Positions 33,680 through 46,722 of a stretch of 64,000 bases of DNA are shown here, in pieces. The position numbers and the translations under genes are program-made. Below the pieces are notes generated by a model. The model had not been told where the DNA came from, did not search any database, and worked only from the letters and a program-made list of their open reading frames with translations. This DNA comes from Litsea cubeba (taxonomy: Eukaryota; Streptophyta; Magnoliopsida; Laurales; Lauraceae): NCBI GenBank assembly GCA_012931725.1, contig CM022948.1, positions 108,973,781 to 109,037,780 on the forward strand, read 5' to 3'. Every line of letters starts with the position of its first letter. Position 1 is the stretch's first letter.

Positions 33680-36490
33680 AAAGCCTCGCCATAGTACCCT
33701 TTGTTGCAGGAAACAACTAACTTGTAGACGTTTCTCATACGGAAACGCGATTCCGCATTTCCGTCTACGGGGGCGTGGAGAAACGCGATCCCCTCAAGGG
33801 TTAAACGCGTGGAGAAACCCCTCCTCTGCCCACTCAAACCAACCGAACCACACCTCTGCCCATTCCCATCGAATCCAAGCAAAAAGCCCCCAACCTAACC
33901 CTAAATCCTACCTTTCCTACACTCAACAACCATCCAACGTTGCTGACAGAACCCAACCCTACGCCCATCCCTTTTTTCCAAACTTTCAAAAACCCTAACC
34001 CCTCCCCCATCTCCCCTCTCCCGTCTCAAACCCCAAACCCCCATCCTCTGCCTTCGCCCACCCAGCAACCACTTCCAATTCCCGTACCCAAGAGAAAAAA
34101 AACAAAGAACATAATTAGAGAGAGAAAGAAGGAGCAGAAGCAGCAGTAGGAAAAAAAATAAACTGAAAGAGAAGAAAAGGACCAGCAGAGAACTAGGAAA
34201 AAAAAAACAGAGAGCGGAAGAAAAAGAAACCAGCAGAAAAAGAAAAAGAAGAAGAAGTAGCAGAAGAAGAGAAGGGAGAGCTAGAGAAGAGCATTCCTGG
34301 CACCGTCGCGAACTCCAGTAGCAGCAAGCCAACGTCCAGCAGCGCAAGCACCACTGCTGCCTCCATCGCCCGGCACTCCTCTCTTTTCTCCAAGTCGAGC
34401 AGTTGAATAACAAGAAAGAGCCTGCCTCTTTCAATTCTTTTACTGCACGAAGTTCAATACAGAACCTGCACTGTAGCAGGGTATTCTCTTCACAGATACT
34501 GTTCCCGGGCAAAACCGAGCCCAGTTTACTGATTTGGGCCTGAGTTGCAACTCAGGTTACTGATTTGGGCCTAACCTTAGTTTACTGATTTGGGCCTGGG
34601 TTTTTTCTTAAGACTTTGGATTTTATTATCTTGTAAGAAGTATGTTGTATTTGGTATTAAGGTGCATGTTGAATTGTTATGATCAAATGGGAATTTTGTG
34701 TTTTGCAATCCAAGTGGTTGAATTTTTTTTTTTTGACATTTTATTACATTAAAAAAATATTATAATTTTTATTGGACGCTCCCGATGACGCTCCCACCCT
34801 TCTATGATCATCCGCTCCCGCTCCCGCTTCGTGCAACTAAGATAGTACCATGAGAATTACTCTCATAGGAGCATCTCCCTATATATATATTATACATACA
34901 TGTTATCAATAATATACGGCTCTTGAATAAGTTAGCAATTCATGCACCTGTAACTAACGAAATTAGCTACAAAAGTAATTGGTTGATCTCCCCTTCCAAT
35001 ACCCTACTCTTGAACAAACATAGGCACCCTTCTACCTTTAAATTCCATATGAGAGAAATACTCTGTAAATCGATAAAACCTCTCATCTCCTTCACTAGAA
35101 TATGTAATAAACCTGTAAGCTCCATCTCTGGTCCATCTCTTGGTTCTCTGCCAATACTATATCATCTGCAAACAACATACTATATTTATGACTAATGGTC
35201 CAGTAGGATAGTCCCCACAATCTTACGGTGAGGGCCTCCTAATGGGGCCCACCTTAAGACCCATCCAAATGGACCATACATACACAACAAACCCAACCCC
35301 CCCAGTCATTGAACCCCATGGATTTATATAGATCCGAATGGACGGGACCGTCAATTTAGGATGGATTTTGTTGTTTGATATAAAGCCGTACAAACTTGTG
35401 GACCATGGACAAAGAGGTTAAAAGTATTAGGTTCACTTCAAATTTGATATCTTTGTTGGCCCCACTTGGATATTTCGATCTCCTCTGTCCCATGATTAGT
35501 GGAGCCCCAAGGTGAACCCCACTAGGTTGTCCTGTCTGTGGGGTGTGTCTGTGTGTGAGACAAAGGGGTTGCCATGTCTAAGTAGCGAGGATTGACAAGG
35601 TTAATCTTTTACTTATTTTTTTTTAAATGGAAGATTATGCAACTCGGCTATGTTGAGTCGCCATGACTTGTCTCAGCCAAGCCAATTTCGAACAGTCGTA
35701 GCCTTTAAATTGAATTTTATTTGATCGAAGATGCGGTTGGATCAGGCCTTGTATTCAAAGCCCAAAAGCCTGGTATACCCCAACTAAACATTATGGTTAA
35801 TGATACTAGATGCCAAGTTTGGTGTCTATTGAAAGGAATGATGATGAAAATCCCTCTGTTTTCATAGAATTGAACTTTATAAGAATTCTAAGAGATGCCT
35901 TCCTATCAAAGTATCTAAAAATTCTTAAGCAAATGTCAAGATTCCCAAATGGAAATTACATAATCTCCCTTTAGTGGAAATTGAATACCAATTCATCATA
36001 ACCCATTACATATCCTCCTTATTTCTTTCATTCTTTTTATTGGAACCCATTTTACCATGATTTCTTGGGAATTCAATTCCAAGCAAACAGATAGACCCTA
36101 ACTGAAATTGAGTGGAGCTGGTCAGCTCGGCGTAAATCAATCAATTAGCAATTTCTTTGATGCAGGTTGACATTGAAGCCCTATGTAAGAAGTGTGGGCT
36201 ATGGCTTGGGCTCATTAGAGGATGAGTCAAAAAACTGAATAAACGCCTTAAATTTTACCATCTCCAAGTCTTGGAGTAGTTTGAGATTAAAACAAAACAA
36301 GCTGTTCACAATTTTAACTTGATGAAGAAGTAAATTCAAACCATTTTCATCTGGAGTTAACCCAAATAGGAAGGTACTAATTTTTCTAATACTTGTGGGA
36401 TATCTTTGCAGGTAGAGTACGAGTAGGAATCTAAATCCTATGAGAAATAGAAAGTTGAGTTCAAAAGTTCGTTAGATAACTCATAACGGT
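33680..36490. other. Gene-free stretch
   Basis: Contains an inverted pair GTAGACG/CGTCTAC around 33,727-33,770, a C-rich then A/G-rich stretch (33,840-34,300) producing long low-complexity ORFs on the minus strand, three copies of AGTTTACTGATTTGGGCCT-like units (34,521-34,595), a T-rich run and a TATATA stretch (34,880). No conserved protein was recognised. Confidence 0.5.
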
Positions 36491-36506
36491 ACCTTTTCCT
36501 TGTCGT

Positions 36507-36516
36507 CTATAAATAA
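36507..36516 (+). promoter_or_regulatory. Candidate TATA box upstream of ELF1 gene
   Basis: CTATAAATAA about 880 bases before the ATG. A leader intron would be needed; AAATGCAG at 37,365-37,372 just before the start could be its acceptor. Weak evidence. Confidence 0.35.
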
Positions 36517-37390
36517 TAAGAGAGATTATTAGTCACTACACCGAATCGATCAGTGAGTGACAGTCCTCTGCTCCAACAATCTTGAGGTTCTTTCTGATCA
36601 GAAATCTATGAGCTCTCTTTCTTTTCAAATTTCAGAGGGACGACATTCTATAGTGGGGTCTCACTTGCAGATTTCTTCCAAGGATTGGATTTTCAGGTGA
36701 TCTTTCAGAAACATTCTCAAACATCTGTTGGTTACAATCATCTCTCTTTTGTTGGTTGCATCAATGTGACTCTGGTTTCTCAATTTGTTTCTCTTTCTTG
36801 TTTCTTTCTTTGTTGTTGCTCTTTTGCAATTATCTGTATATTCATCTGTCTCTCTTTTTCTTCCTTCATCTCTTTCAATTCTAACAAGCCATTGCAATGA
36901 CATCTTACCCCATGCATCGGATTGTTCAATTTTGATTTCTTCTCTTTTCGTTTGGGCTCTTTTGCACATCTATCGTCACTCTCTCAGTTTAGTAAATTTT
37001 TCAAAAGTTCTGCTATTGGAGTGATCATGCTTGTTTCTCTAATGGAAATGGGTATATCAGTTTTGATGATCGGATTGTACGATTACGTTTAAGGCCAATC
37101 AAGGGTGTTGTGCAGATTCCATGGAGAAAATAAGGGGCTTTAGTTTACATTTGTTTATTCACTAATGTTTCTTGTAATGGGGTCTTTTTCCAGTGACTGT
37201 TAAAGGTCCCTAATCCTTCTTTTATCTTATATATACCTGAGACATCGGATTCAGATTGCTCAATTTTAATTTCTTCTTCATTTGGATTTATTTTTAAATT
37301 TGTTCAGTCATCTGCATGCAAGAAGCATAAATTTATCCTATCTTTTATATATTGGTTTGATCCTAAATGCAGAGTGACTAAAGTTGAGAA

Positions 37391-38001
37391 ATGGGGAAGT
37401 GGAAGTCGACAAGGCCAAAACCACCTTCAAAGAAGCCCATGAAGCTTGATAAAGGCTTTACCTGTCCCTTCTGCAACCATCCAGGCACTGTTGAATGTCA
37501 CATGTAAGTAGCATTTGATTCATTCTTTTATATTTGTACAATCAATGATGCATCATTGTTTTAAGGAACTGAATGTATATATGTTGTTCTTTCAGGGATA
37601 GGAAACATATGATTGGACAAGCATTTTGCTATATTTGCAAAGAGAGTTACAGCACTATCATTAATGGTAAGTTTGAATATAATCAAATCCCCTTCATAAG
37701 TAATTTCTCAATACATCAATTGCATACAAATCATGGCACATGGGCCCAATCCTGACCAAAAACCCATTCGGGTATGGATCCTTTATCTGGGCCTTGCTGC
37801 GCCCACCCAAACCCAACCCGTTAACATGGTGTATTAATGATATTATCAGATTCATTAATAACAGTTTTTTTTTTAAGCTTGGAATCATGTTATTTGACTT
37901 TATTTTTTTCATTTCTCTGTGTTGCAGGTTTATCAGAGCCAATAGATGTTTACCACGAATCAATTGATGAATGCGAAAGGGTTAACAATTTCGAAGCATA
38001 G
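37391..38001 (+). CDS. ELOF1: Transcription elongation factor 1 homolog (ELF1/ELOF1), 3 exons
   Basis: Exons 37,391-37,503, 37,596-37,666 and 37,928-38,001, all with GT..AG introns, give 258 bases and an 85-residue protein. It starts MGKWKSTRPKPPSKKPMKLD, a basic N-terminal tail, then a zinc ribbon with ligands CPFC (25-28) and CYIC (49-52), and ends EPIDVYHESIDECERVNNFE. Length and pattern match the eukaryotic ELF1 family, a small chromatin-associated factor that binds elongating RNA polymerase II. Position 4 is Trp where the family usually has a basic residue; otherwise conserved residues are present. Both introns are short and the frame is clean. This is the only gene in the window that looks fully intact. 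Confidence 0.95.
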
Positions 38002-38404
38002 AATACACCTTTTTGCAAAAAAAATTTTGTTGACCGATGTGAAGCTATTGTAAATCTTTCTAGTTTTATAGAGTTGATGTAAATATAACATCTTCGATAA
38101 TTAGCATTGGGTTGTATCTTTTCTATTCTAGCCAATCAACTCTTTCTCTCCCCTAATTCAACCCAAAGCTATTGATAATGTTTTTTTTCTCAATTATTAG
38201 AAATACAATGGTCAGATGAGTGTCAAATTGTGTTTGGGATTGTAATATTCTTTAGTTTCAGAGGTAATGGTATTGCCATCTGTGCCACTTTTTTTTAATC
38301 TAGAGAGACACTTATCTCAAGCACCTAATAATGGAAAGAAAGGAGTGATCCAAAGGGGACTTACTACTGACCTAGACAAGCATCCAATGCCATAGTGCAG
38401 GAAA

Positions 38405-39009
38405 GAGAGTTGGATGTAAACATTTTATAATCATTTTTCAAATGATTTTTTAAATGCAAAAAGGAGAGTTGGATGTAAACATTTTATAATCATTTTTCAA
38501 AGGGTTTTATCTTCCTTACACAATTTCTCTATTCAAATACAAAAGCAGCAAAAAAAATTACAACTACGAAAAAAAATGGTGAATCTTTCTCCCTGTTTAA
38601 AGTTTTTCATCTAATGAGGATTCACCAATTTTCATTTTCTCCTCATCTACATGGCCAAAGAGGAGCTATATACCATTTGCTTTTGGGGATTAGAAACCCT
38701 TTTGAATACTTTCTCATTACCTGTCAATACCCATTCCTATGTGGCTTATACTTTGCAATTTCCATTCAATGAGTGAAGTGCTCAAAAGCATAAGACAAAA
38801 TGACTCACCACATAACATAAATAGATCGACCCGAGCGCATCTGGTACTTGTTGATGTGATAATCTTTCACCAACAAATATGATCAGCTGATACATCTTTA
38901 GTTAGCAACTTCTACCCTTCAAGGACTTTTGTAATTAACATCCATTCAGCTGATACATCTTTAGTTAGCAACTTCTACGCTTCAAGGACTTCTGTAACTA
39001 ACATCCATG
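38405..39009. repeat. Two local tandem duplications
   Basis: GAGAGTTGGATGTAAACATT and following bases occur at 38,405 and 38,464 (period 59). CAGCTGATACATCTTTAGTT and following bases occur at 38,884 and 38,947 (period 63) with three or four differences. No gene here. Confidence 0.85.
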
Positions 39010-42000
39010 AATTAGTGTAAATCACTTGGACAAGTTAATTGGATCCCCTTCCATCTTTACACACCAATGAAGTGCTACGGGGTCTAAGGATATTCATTAG
39101 CAATTGTTTTATATCACATTATCAACATTGAAATTACATTAAGCAAATACTTGAGATTTGGTCGAATTTTTCAAAATAGTTGAAATTTTTTATCCAATCG
39201 GGCTAGAAAGAGGAGGGTGAACCTTCATCCGAATAAAAAAAAGGTGAAGTGTGAAAGCCAGATGCAAGATACACAATAGGCCTGGCTCCACTTTTCATAA
39301 GATACATACGGTGGAGACCTTATAGGTCTATTTTTGTAGAGTTAAAAGAAAACAGGAAAAATTAGGAATAAACAAAATTACAAAAAGAAAAAGGCGAAAA
39401 TATCAAGTCTAACCTATCCTATCTGTACGCTTGGCCAATAGTTGGGTGACGACGACTCAATATATATTGGCAAATGCTCCAAAAAAAACACAAAAATTAT
39501 GCAATCTGTAAACCACAACGAAGATTCTGGGGCTTCCAAAAGAAATGGCTTGAGCAATTCTGTCCAACTGTCCAATTTGCATGATCATGCTCTGATTATG
39601 ATCTTAAAATAAGATTAAAATTCTGGCCATATATGCACATTGTACCATTCCTATCACCAAAGCCTTGTCCCAAGTATATACTAGGGCTGGCTACATGAAT
39701 TCTGTTCAACTTTACATCCATGTTCTACCAGAACAATTACTATCAATCGGGGAAAGTGATTTGCCTTTGTTCGTTCATTCTAACATGTAAAGAATTTTGG
39801 AAATGTCAGGTACATGTGGAGAGCAGTGAGATTTTCATTACGTACAGTGAAAAACAAAAGGTGGGATATTTACAACTACTGGATAATCCACTGCTACTCA
39901 ACCAGAGGGGAAAAAAACGCCAATTGCAAAATAGAAGCCTTCAGATTGTGAAAAACAATAACTAAATAAGATTGAGAATGAAAGCTAAAACCCAGTTTTA
40001 GTAAGATTAGTGGCTGACTCTCCATAAACACTGCTAATGTTGAGGGAGTGTTAGTCTCTTTTCCAACGAATCACAATAGAGAATGAAATTATCCTGCAGT
40101 CAACGATTTCAGACCTTTTGAGCATTCAAAAAAATTCAGAAAGAAATGTAAGAGATGGCCATCATCAGTCTGAGAAACTTCTATAAGAACTGGGAAAGAA
40201 TGGCATTTAATGCAAACCTTGCGAATGGTTTCCCATGTGTTGGGATCAAAATAGAGGTAAGATCCCATCTCATATGCATTTGTTTTGACAAGAGGCTCTA
40301 TGTTAGCAACCCTCACGTACCACAATCAATGCGCCCTGTGGTAAACCCACCCTTGATTGTACCTAGAAAGACATGAGGAATAATGCCTTAACCAAGGATT
40401 GGAACTGGGATAGGTCATTTTCAGCAAACTATTTCATGCAATGTGGTTTACCAATCCAAGGAAAAGATGATGCTAACAAACAACAGAGCTAAAGAGTGAA
40501 CAGCTTGAACTTTCTGAGAAAACTAGTAAGTGTAGCTTGTACAGCTTAATCAACCATCTTCTTCATAACAAAACTGTAAAACCATTACAATTGCTACAAT
40601 TTTTTTTTTTTTTGGTAACAAGACATATTTAAGAAGTGCAACTTATCTTGAGCATTTTGGAAATGCTTAAGATAGATTGGAATGGAGAAAGAGAATTCAT
40701 GTAGCCAACCCTAACATAGTTGGAACACGGCTTTGATGATGATGAAGTATTGGTTGTTTGCCAAAAAAGGGGTATCGACAATAAGTGGTGAAAGATAATG
40801 CAGAACTGTTTTCCAACAATGTTTCTAACTCTCTTTGTTTTTTTTTTCTTTTGGGTTCAACCAAGGGAGTTGGGACCCAAGAGAGCCCACACAAGTGGGA
40901 AGAGGAAGCCCACACACGTGGGAAGAGTGGCATACCCACATATCGATCCCTGAGTAGTGGGGTTGCTGACCAATTGAGCAACCCCTTGTTCTCAACGTTT
41001 CTACTAAAAAATAAATATTGTATATGGTTGTTTGTGATATGGTTTGTCTAGCAAAAAAACTAAGGGAATGCTAAATAGTTTTCCAACAGTGTTCAATTAA
41101 AAAAATTAAAGGATTTTGAATATATGCCATGCAACTAAAACCCAATATTGCAACAAGAATTCTATTGTTCCTCCCACCCAATAATGGGTCTGCATTTGTG
41201 CACCGAAAAAATACAGTCAAGTTTTTATTTCATCATCATCATCATTGGTGGTTAAAAAGAGACTTGAACTCACTCACCCAAACACTCACCCATGATGAGG
41301 CCGACAATATCAGAGCTCCTCCACTCAAAGTCTACCAGAGGAGGAAGAAGACTCATGCATAGGCTTCTTTATGGTTAGATGACCATTGCCTGGTCGTTGA
41401 TCATGTTGATCCTCATGATCACCGTTGGACCTTAATTCCAACATAGTCACATAGATAAATGGTTGGATCTAATTCGATCTATTACATGATCAAGTTGAAG
41501 AACCCATATGGAAAAATAAGGAACAACCCAACATTGGGACGTGCCGCATGGGAGGGACCATCAAGAAAGAAGATCATGAGGGGGGTCATCTGCGGGCCCA
41601 TCCAAGTGACTATAGTCGTACGGCCAGCCCAATTTTCTTTTTCTCTTTTTTTATATATTTAATTTTTGGAGTTATTTGCATAGCTTATGTCTTTTAAGTT
41701 ATTTAAGTTGGGATGTTTTAATCTTGACCGTATGAGCAATTAGATGGTTGAGCTTATGGCACAGCCTTAGATCTACGACTGAAGGTCGAATCTAATGAAG
41801 GATTCAGGCACTAGGGCATGCTCACGATATTGGAAAATACCATAATTGAAGAAAACTCAGCATGAATTACAATGAGGCTTGTCCATGCTTATATCGTAAG
41901 AGTAGGATCGATCCTCTCCCTTGTTTAGTAAATAAGACTTCCCTAAAAATTAAAGAAGTCCAAATAAAAGAGGAAATATATATATTCTGGCAATCCCTAA

Positions 42001-44287
42001 ATTATTGATAACCATCCTAATCAAATAATGAGAAATAAAATAATAATAATAAAAAGGAATCCACAATAGTTGTCGGTCATGATTTGGCCTGTAAGTTGAG
42101 CCCAATGGCCTAGGTTGACCCATGGGTCAACGAGATGCCCCAGTTGACCTGGGCCTGGCTCGTACTGCATCAGATTAGCTTTAGGGTCATGTTTTGCTTA
42201 TATAATGATATGTAATGCCTCTTTTGAGGGTTGATGATCAATGAAGAAGAATCTTTGGCTTTTGGCTTTCTCTACAGACTGGTGTGATGCCCTTGCAAAT
42301 CCCTGTGATCTTCCTGCTTCTCCTTCTCTTTCTCTTTCATTGAGGTAATTAGTTGTTGTTCTCCAAATCCCCATCTTCCTCATCAAACAAGCCCCTAACC
42401 CCTATTTTTCATTGGTCAACCACCCATTATCATCAAACCCTAAGCCTCAAGGCCAAAATCCCTTTGGCCAAACTCATTCCCACCAAATCTCAAGTGGTTG
42501 AACCATTATCCACCTCATATTAACTTGATCGAACTCCATCAATGCCTCATCCACACCATCTGAGCCCTACATCCCGATCTAATTCCTTTCAGCCATCGAT
42601 TTAAGCCAACAAAACACTTCCCAACCTTCATTCCCTTTGAAGTGTCTTCGGGTACGTGCTTCGGCGTGTTGATTGTTCTTCGACACTCCCATGAAAGACC
42701 TAACACTAGGGCCTCCATCATTAGCTTTGCACACTCTTGCTTCAACCCATGTCCCTAATCAGCTGGGCTAGGGTTGGGGACAAATGCAATCTAATATTGT
42801 TCAATAGCATAGATTAATGCATCTGCAAGAAGTCTTATATTTTGGCTGTTTCCTTTTGTTCTTTTTATATAATTTTTGTTTCTTTAAATAAATTTCATTA
42901 CTAATTGATTTAAATCCTAGATCTATAAGTTTTTTACTGATACATGGACTTAACGTTTGATTAATATTTTTTTATGAAGTACCTTTTCCCGGCTTTATAG
43001 TTTTTTTTTTTCATTTTGGTATATTCTTCTTTTTTTAATGTTAACATAATTTTATTTGAACAAGGCGGAATAAATCCCCGACTGCTACATTTGGGTGCAA
43101 AGGTGATCCATTATATGCATCACCTATGAACACTGAGAATTTCATGTGCCAAAGAAATAAGGTGTACGATTATAGTCGCTCCTGTAACACTTCTGTCACC
43201 TTCCCATGAATCCAGAAAAAAAAAAAAACTTACATTAATCACCATCCACTGGTGTTCCCCTATTGTCGATTTTGGGTAGACTCCAACCATTATCCATATA
43301 AAAGTGGGGCATGGCTATGTTATCATGCATGATGGGTTACATGTCGTGCTATGCACTCCCAACCTCTCCTACAAGGTAGGGCATAAGTGGTTAACATTAC
43401 AGGAGCAGCAGCTCCAATTCCAGATCCTCAGTAAGCGCTTGTATAGGGAAATTCAACCCAAAGAGAACAATACAAACTACTGCGACTGAAAACAAACCCG
43501 AGATTCTAACCCACTTCCAAGTTATGATGCCCAGATATTGGATACAGGGATCGAGGATACAACACTGCAATTTTGGAAATCATAGAGATTAGGACATTGT
43601 TACAAACACGGTTCTCCTAATTTTTTCTTTAGAACATTTCTAAAAAAATGAAATATATTATCATTTTTTATAACCATTTCTTACATCTTTTTTTATGTAG
43701 AAAAGTAGGAAAACTAAACAAACTCTATAAAACAATGGACTTAGTAAGTAGGATATGCTAAACTAGTACCTTCAAAGTATTGGTCCAATATTGAGTATTG
43801 ATACAAGCATCGCATTGGACCGACACGAATACAATGGGCATGCACGAATATCCAGCTATTTAGCTCCCAAGGCTGAAAAACACTTAAGCTCACATTACAC
43901 AACTACAAAAGCCCCCTTCTCTTTATTTTCTACAATTTGGTCCTTTTTTTTTGAATGGTTGAGTTCGATCATAATTAATTAATTAGCATTCAAAAAAAAA
44001 ATAGAACAATGATTTTGTAACGTACACTAGCCTTTTCCTTGTAGATTTAACCACCTACCCACTTTTCTCTCAATGCTCATCCAAATAACACTTTACAAGT
44101 AGTTGATATCATCATTTTTACCTCCAGAAACTCCTATTGCCTTTTCTCGCCATCATCAGATACTCCAACCTTTGGTCATGAGTACTATTATAAATTAATA
44201 GCTACGTTATAACAGCCTTCATTTTTATTCATTATTTTCAAGCTTATAAGTGAAATGATCCTCTTCATTAATGTAATACTCCCATGG
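39010..44287. other. Intergenic, no supported gene
   Basis: A minus-strand ORF of 78 codons (40,325-40,089; contains GSYLYFDPNTWETIRKV) looks protein-like in composition but I cannot assign it, and I see no clear partner exons. A block near 40,860-40,990 has a SINE-like GGTCAGCAACCCC on the minus strand. 42,070-42,780 has LTR-like features but no confirmed ends. The rest is AT-rich. Confidence 0.45.
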
Positions 44288-44625
44288 TTATAAATAGCGG
44301 CCCCTAGGAGAGGTTGATGCCACAACGCTATTTTAAAAATAGCGGTGCTACGGTCTAAAACCTAGTAGAGCCAAGCATTTTTAATTTAAAATATTATTTT
44401 TCCTATTTCTTCTCCTCCATAGCCGTTCCTAAAGTTGTCTCTACCCTTATATGGTTCCAAATCACTAAAAAAATACAAGATTGACCGCCACACGAGATTC
44501 AAATTTTTTTACCACTTAATAAATTCACAACGCTACACCATTACGTATCGCCGCAACCTCTGCATAGCGTTTTGGCCATGGGCCAGTACGCTCACCGCAA
44601 CCGCTATTTTTATCCTTGAATACCC
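44288..44625. mobile_element. Possible MITE with AATAGCGG inverted ends
   Basis: GGTTATAAATAGCGGC at the left and CAACCGCTATTTTTATCC at the right are inverted relatives, with a further AAAATAGCGGTG inside. No coding capacity and no clear target duplication. Confidence 0.4.
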
Positions 44626-44719
44626 CCAGACCCTGTTATAGAGGTTGAGTATTAACTACTATTTATTATATTTAATATTCTCGATTTTCTTGGATTTATG
44701 ACTTACCTTGGATATTATA

Positions 44720-45535
44720 ATAGTTTTCAAAATCGGAATCATATCGCAAATCGTTCATACCCATGAATCAAATCAAATAGCGAATCATAGGATTTTTTAT
44801 TTTTCTAATAAAATGAAAAAATAATTAAAAATTAAAAGAAAAATAAAAAAGTAATTGTTCATAACCATCCATTTTCCCATTTATAGTAGTATAAATATAA
44901 TAACAAGTAAGTCTATCATACAATCATATAGAGAACATCACGAGATATATTAATATATATATGAAATAAATGATGTGCAAATAGTTAAATATGTTTAAAG
45001 TATCAATATAATTATTTTATTATCAAAAATCAAAATCTAAAAATAAAATAAAATCCAAACCACCAATCTTACATAGTAGGATATCTCTTAAAGTTTATAA
45101 AGTGTTCATGAAGAAAGAAAAACAAAATAGATTAAAAAAAGAAGAAGATATAGAAAAGCACCATACGTACATGCACAATCGAATGCTTTAATTAAATGCA
45201 TGTTCTTTATTCATCTTAAAAACCTTATCAAAGCTACAATAAATACTTATGAGGTTTCGCTAACTACTAAATATGTAACTTTTTTAAAATACAAGCGATA
45301 AAAAGAAAGAGAGAGTAAAGAAATAAAAAGGTAAAAGATTATTAATATTAACTTATTGCTTGTAGCCAGTATCGCTTAGCCGAATCGCTTAAATCATAAG
45401 ATTTGATGAAACGAGTATCAAACCATAGGATTCACACTTGAATCCTAAGATTCATTTGTAAATGGGATTCATTACAAAGATACGAATCGTTTTCCTTAAG
45501 ATTCGGGATACGAGTCATAGGATTCTGATAACTAT
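44720..45535. mobile_element. MITE-like DNA transposon with 10 bp target duplication
   Basis: Ends ATAGTTTTCAAAATCGG (left) and, on the minus strand, ATAGTTATCAGAATCC (right) form imperfect terminal inverted repeats that extend about 30 bases. It is flanked on both sides by GGATATTATA (44,710-44,719; 45,536-45,545). No ORF. A 9-10 bp duplication fits Mutator-like, 8 bp would fit hAT. Confidence 0.75.
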
Positions 45536-46722
45536 GGATATTATATGCGAATTTATAGTATTTTGTGAGTTATAAAATTAATATTTGATTTGAATGTTGG
45601 ATTCCTCATATATGGATATCTATAATTATTGAGGGACCAGTAATTGTTAGTATGAATAATTTCTAATTATTGATGATGGTTGATGCAGCCCATAGGATTA
45701 GGGCTTGCTGGAAGTGCTGAAGCACATGTCCACAGACACTTTCACACGTCTCCACGGAGACTTCAATACGAGGACGCACTTCCGAGGGATAAAACCACTC
45801 AAATTCTATTGATCATCAAAAGTCTAAGACCTAAGTCTCTTACAATGCATATAAATAAGAAAAGAAACCTTAGGGGCTAAGAAACCTAATTTAACTGGGA
45901 AAATGAACAAAAATAGGAACTATCTTAATCACACTCTTTAAATAAGATTAGAAATCTAATAACAAGTAATTAGGGGAAAAAATAATTTCTAAGCTATTTT
46001 GGGTGGTCCCACACATGGGCTCATCCAGTCTGCATCATTCACCCCAGGTTTTCTTTTTAGGGTCTGTTTGTTAATTCCACTTGTAAAGTCAAGTCAAGTT
46101 AAACATCACATCAAAAGAACTTTTTACAAAAACTCCCTCCATCTTTTCCAACAAAAAGTCAAAAAGCAACTATATTTACTCACTAAAAGACAAAAAAACT
46201 ACATTTTCCCATACAAAAAGTCAAGAATATTCCATCCCAAACAACTAAAAACAAAACACCATCATAACTCACTTATATTTTATTCTCTCTTGATTTGATG
46301 CTTCACTTCACCATACATCCAAACAGGCCTAAAAAAATTGTTCGACCTCAAACTTGGGTATTCTTCACATTGCCTTTGTATATATGGTGTATACTTGAAG
46401 AGCTTCCTTTGTGAAACTGGATCTTGATCCTTTCTTCAGCGGTTCTGGCTTCTTTAGGACAGAGTGTAACTTGCTTTCCACCGTGAACAAACATATATGT
46501 ATTGTCATGCATGCCACGAGTTCAATTCTTGTTTTACATCCACGGTCTTCCCAATAGCATATCACCACTATCCATTAGTCGCACATCACACCAATTTGTA
46601 TCTTTATAATCTCACCAATGGCAAAAGTAACTCAAATCAAATGACGTTCATCAACCCTCCAAAGAAATGAAATCAACCCCATCGTTTTCTCTCCACAATT
46701 TCATGTTCTTCTACATCTTCAC

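Noticed and set aside
33901..34512. Minus-strand ORF of 203 codons
   Set aside because: Leu/Phe/Ser low-complexity translation of an A/G-rich stretch; no domain, no splice context.
43304..43489. 61-codon ORF in the 38-46 kb gap
   Set aside because: No recognised homology, no neighbouring exons, length expected by chance.
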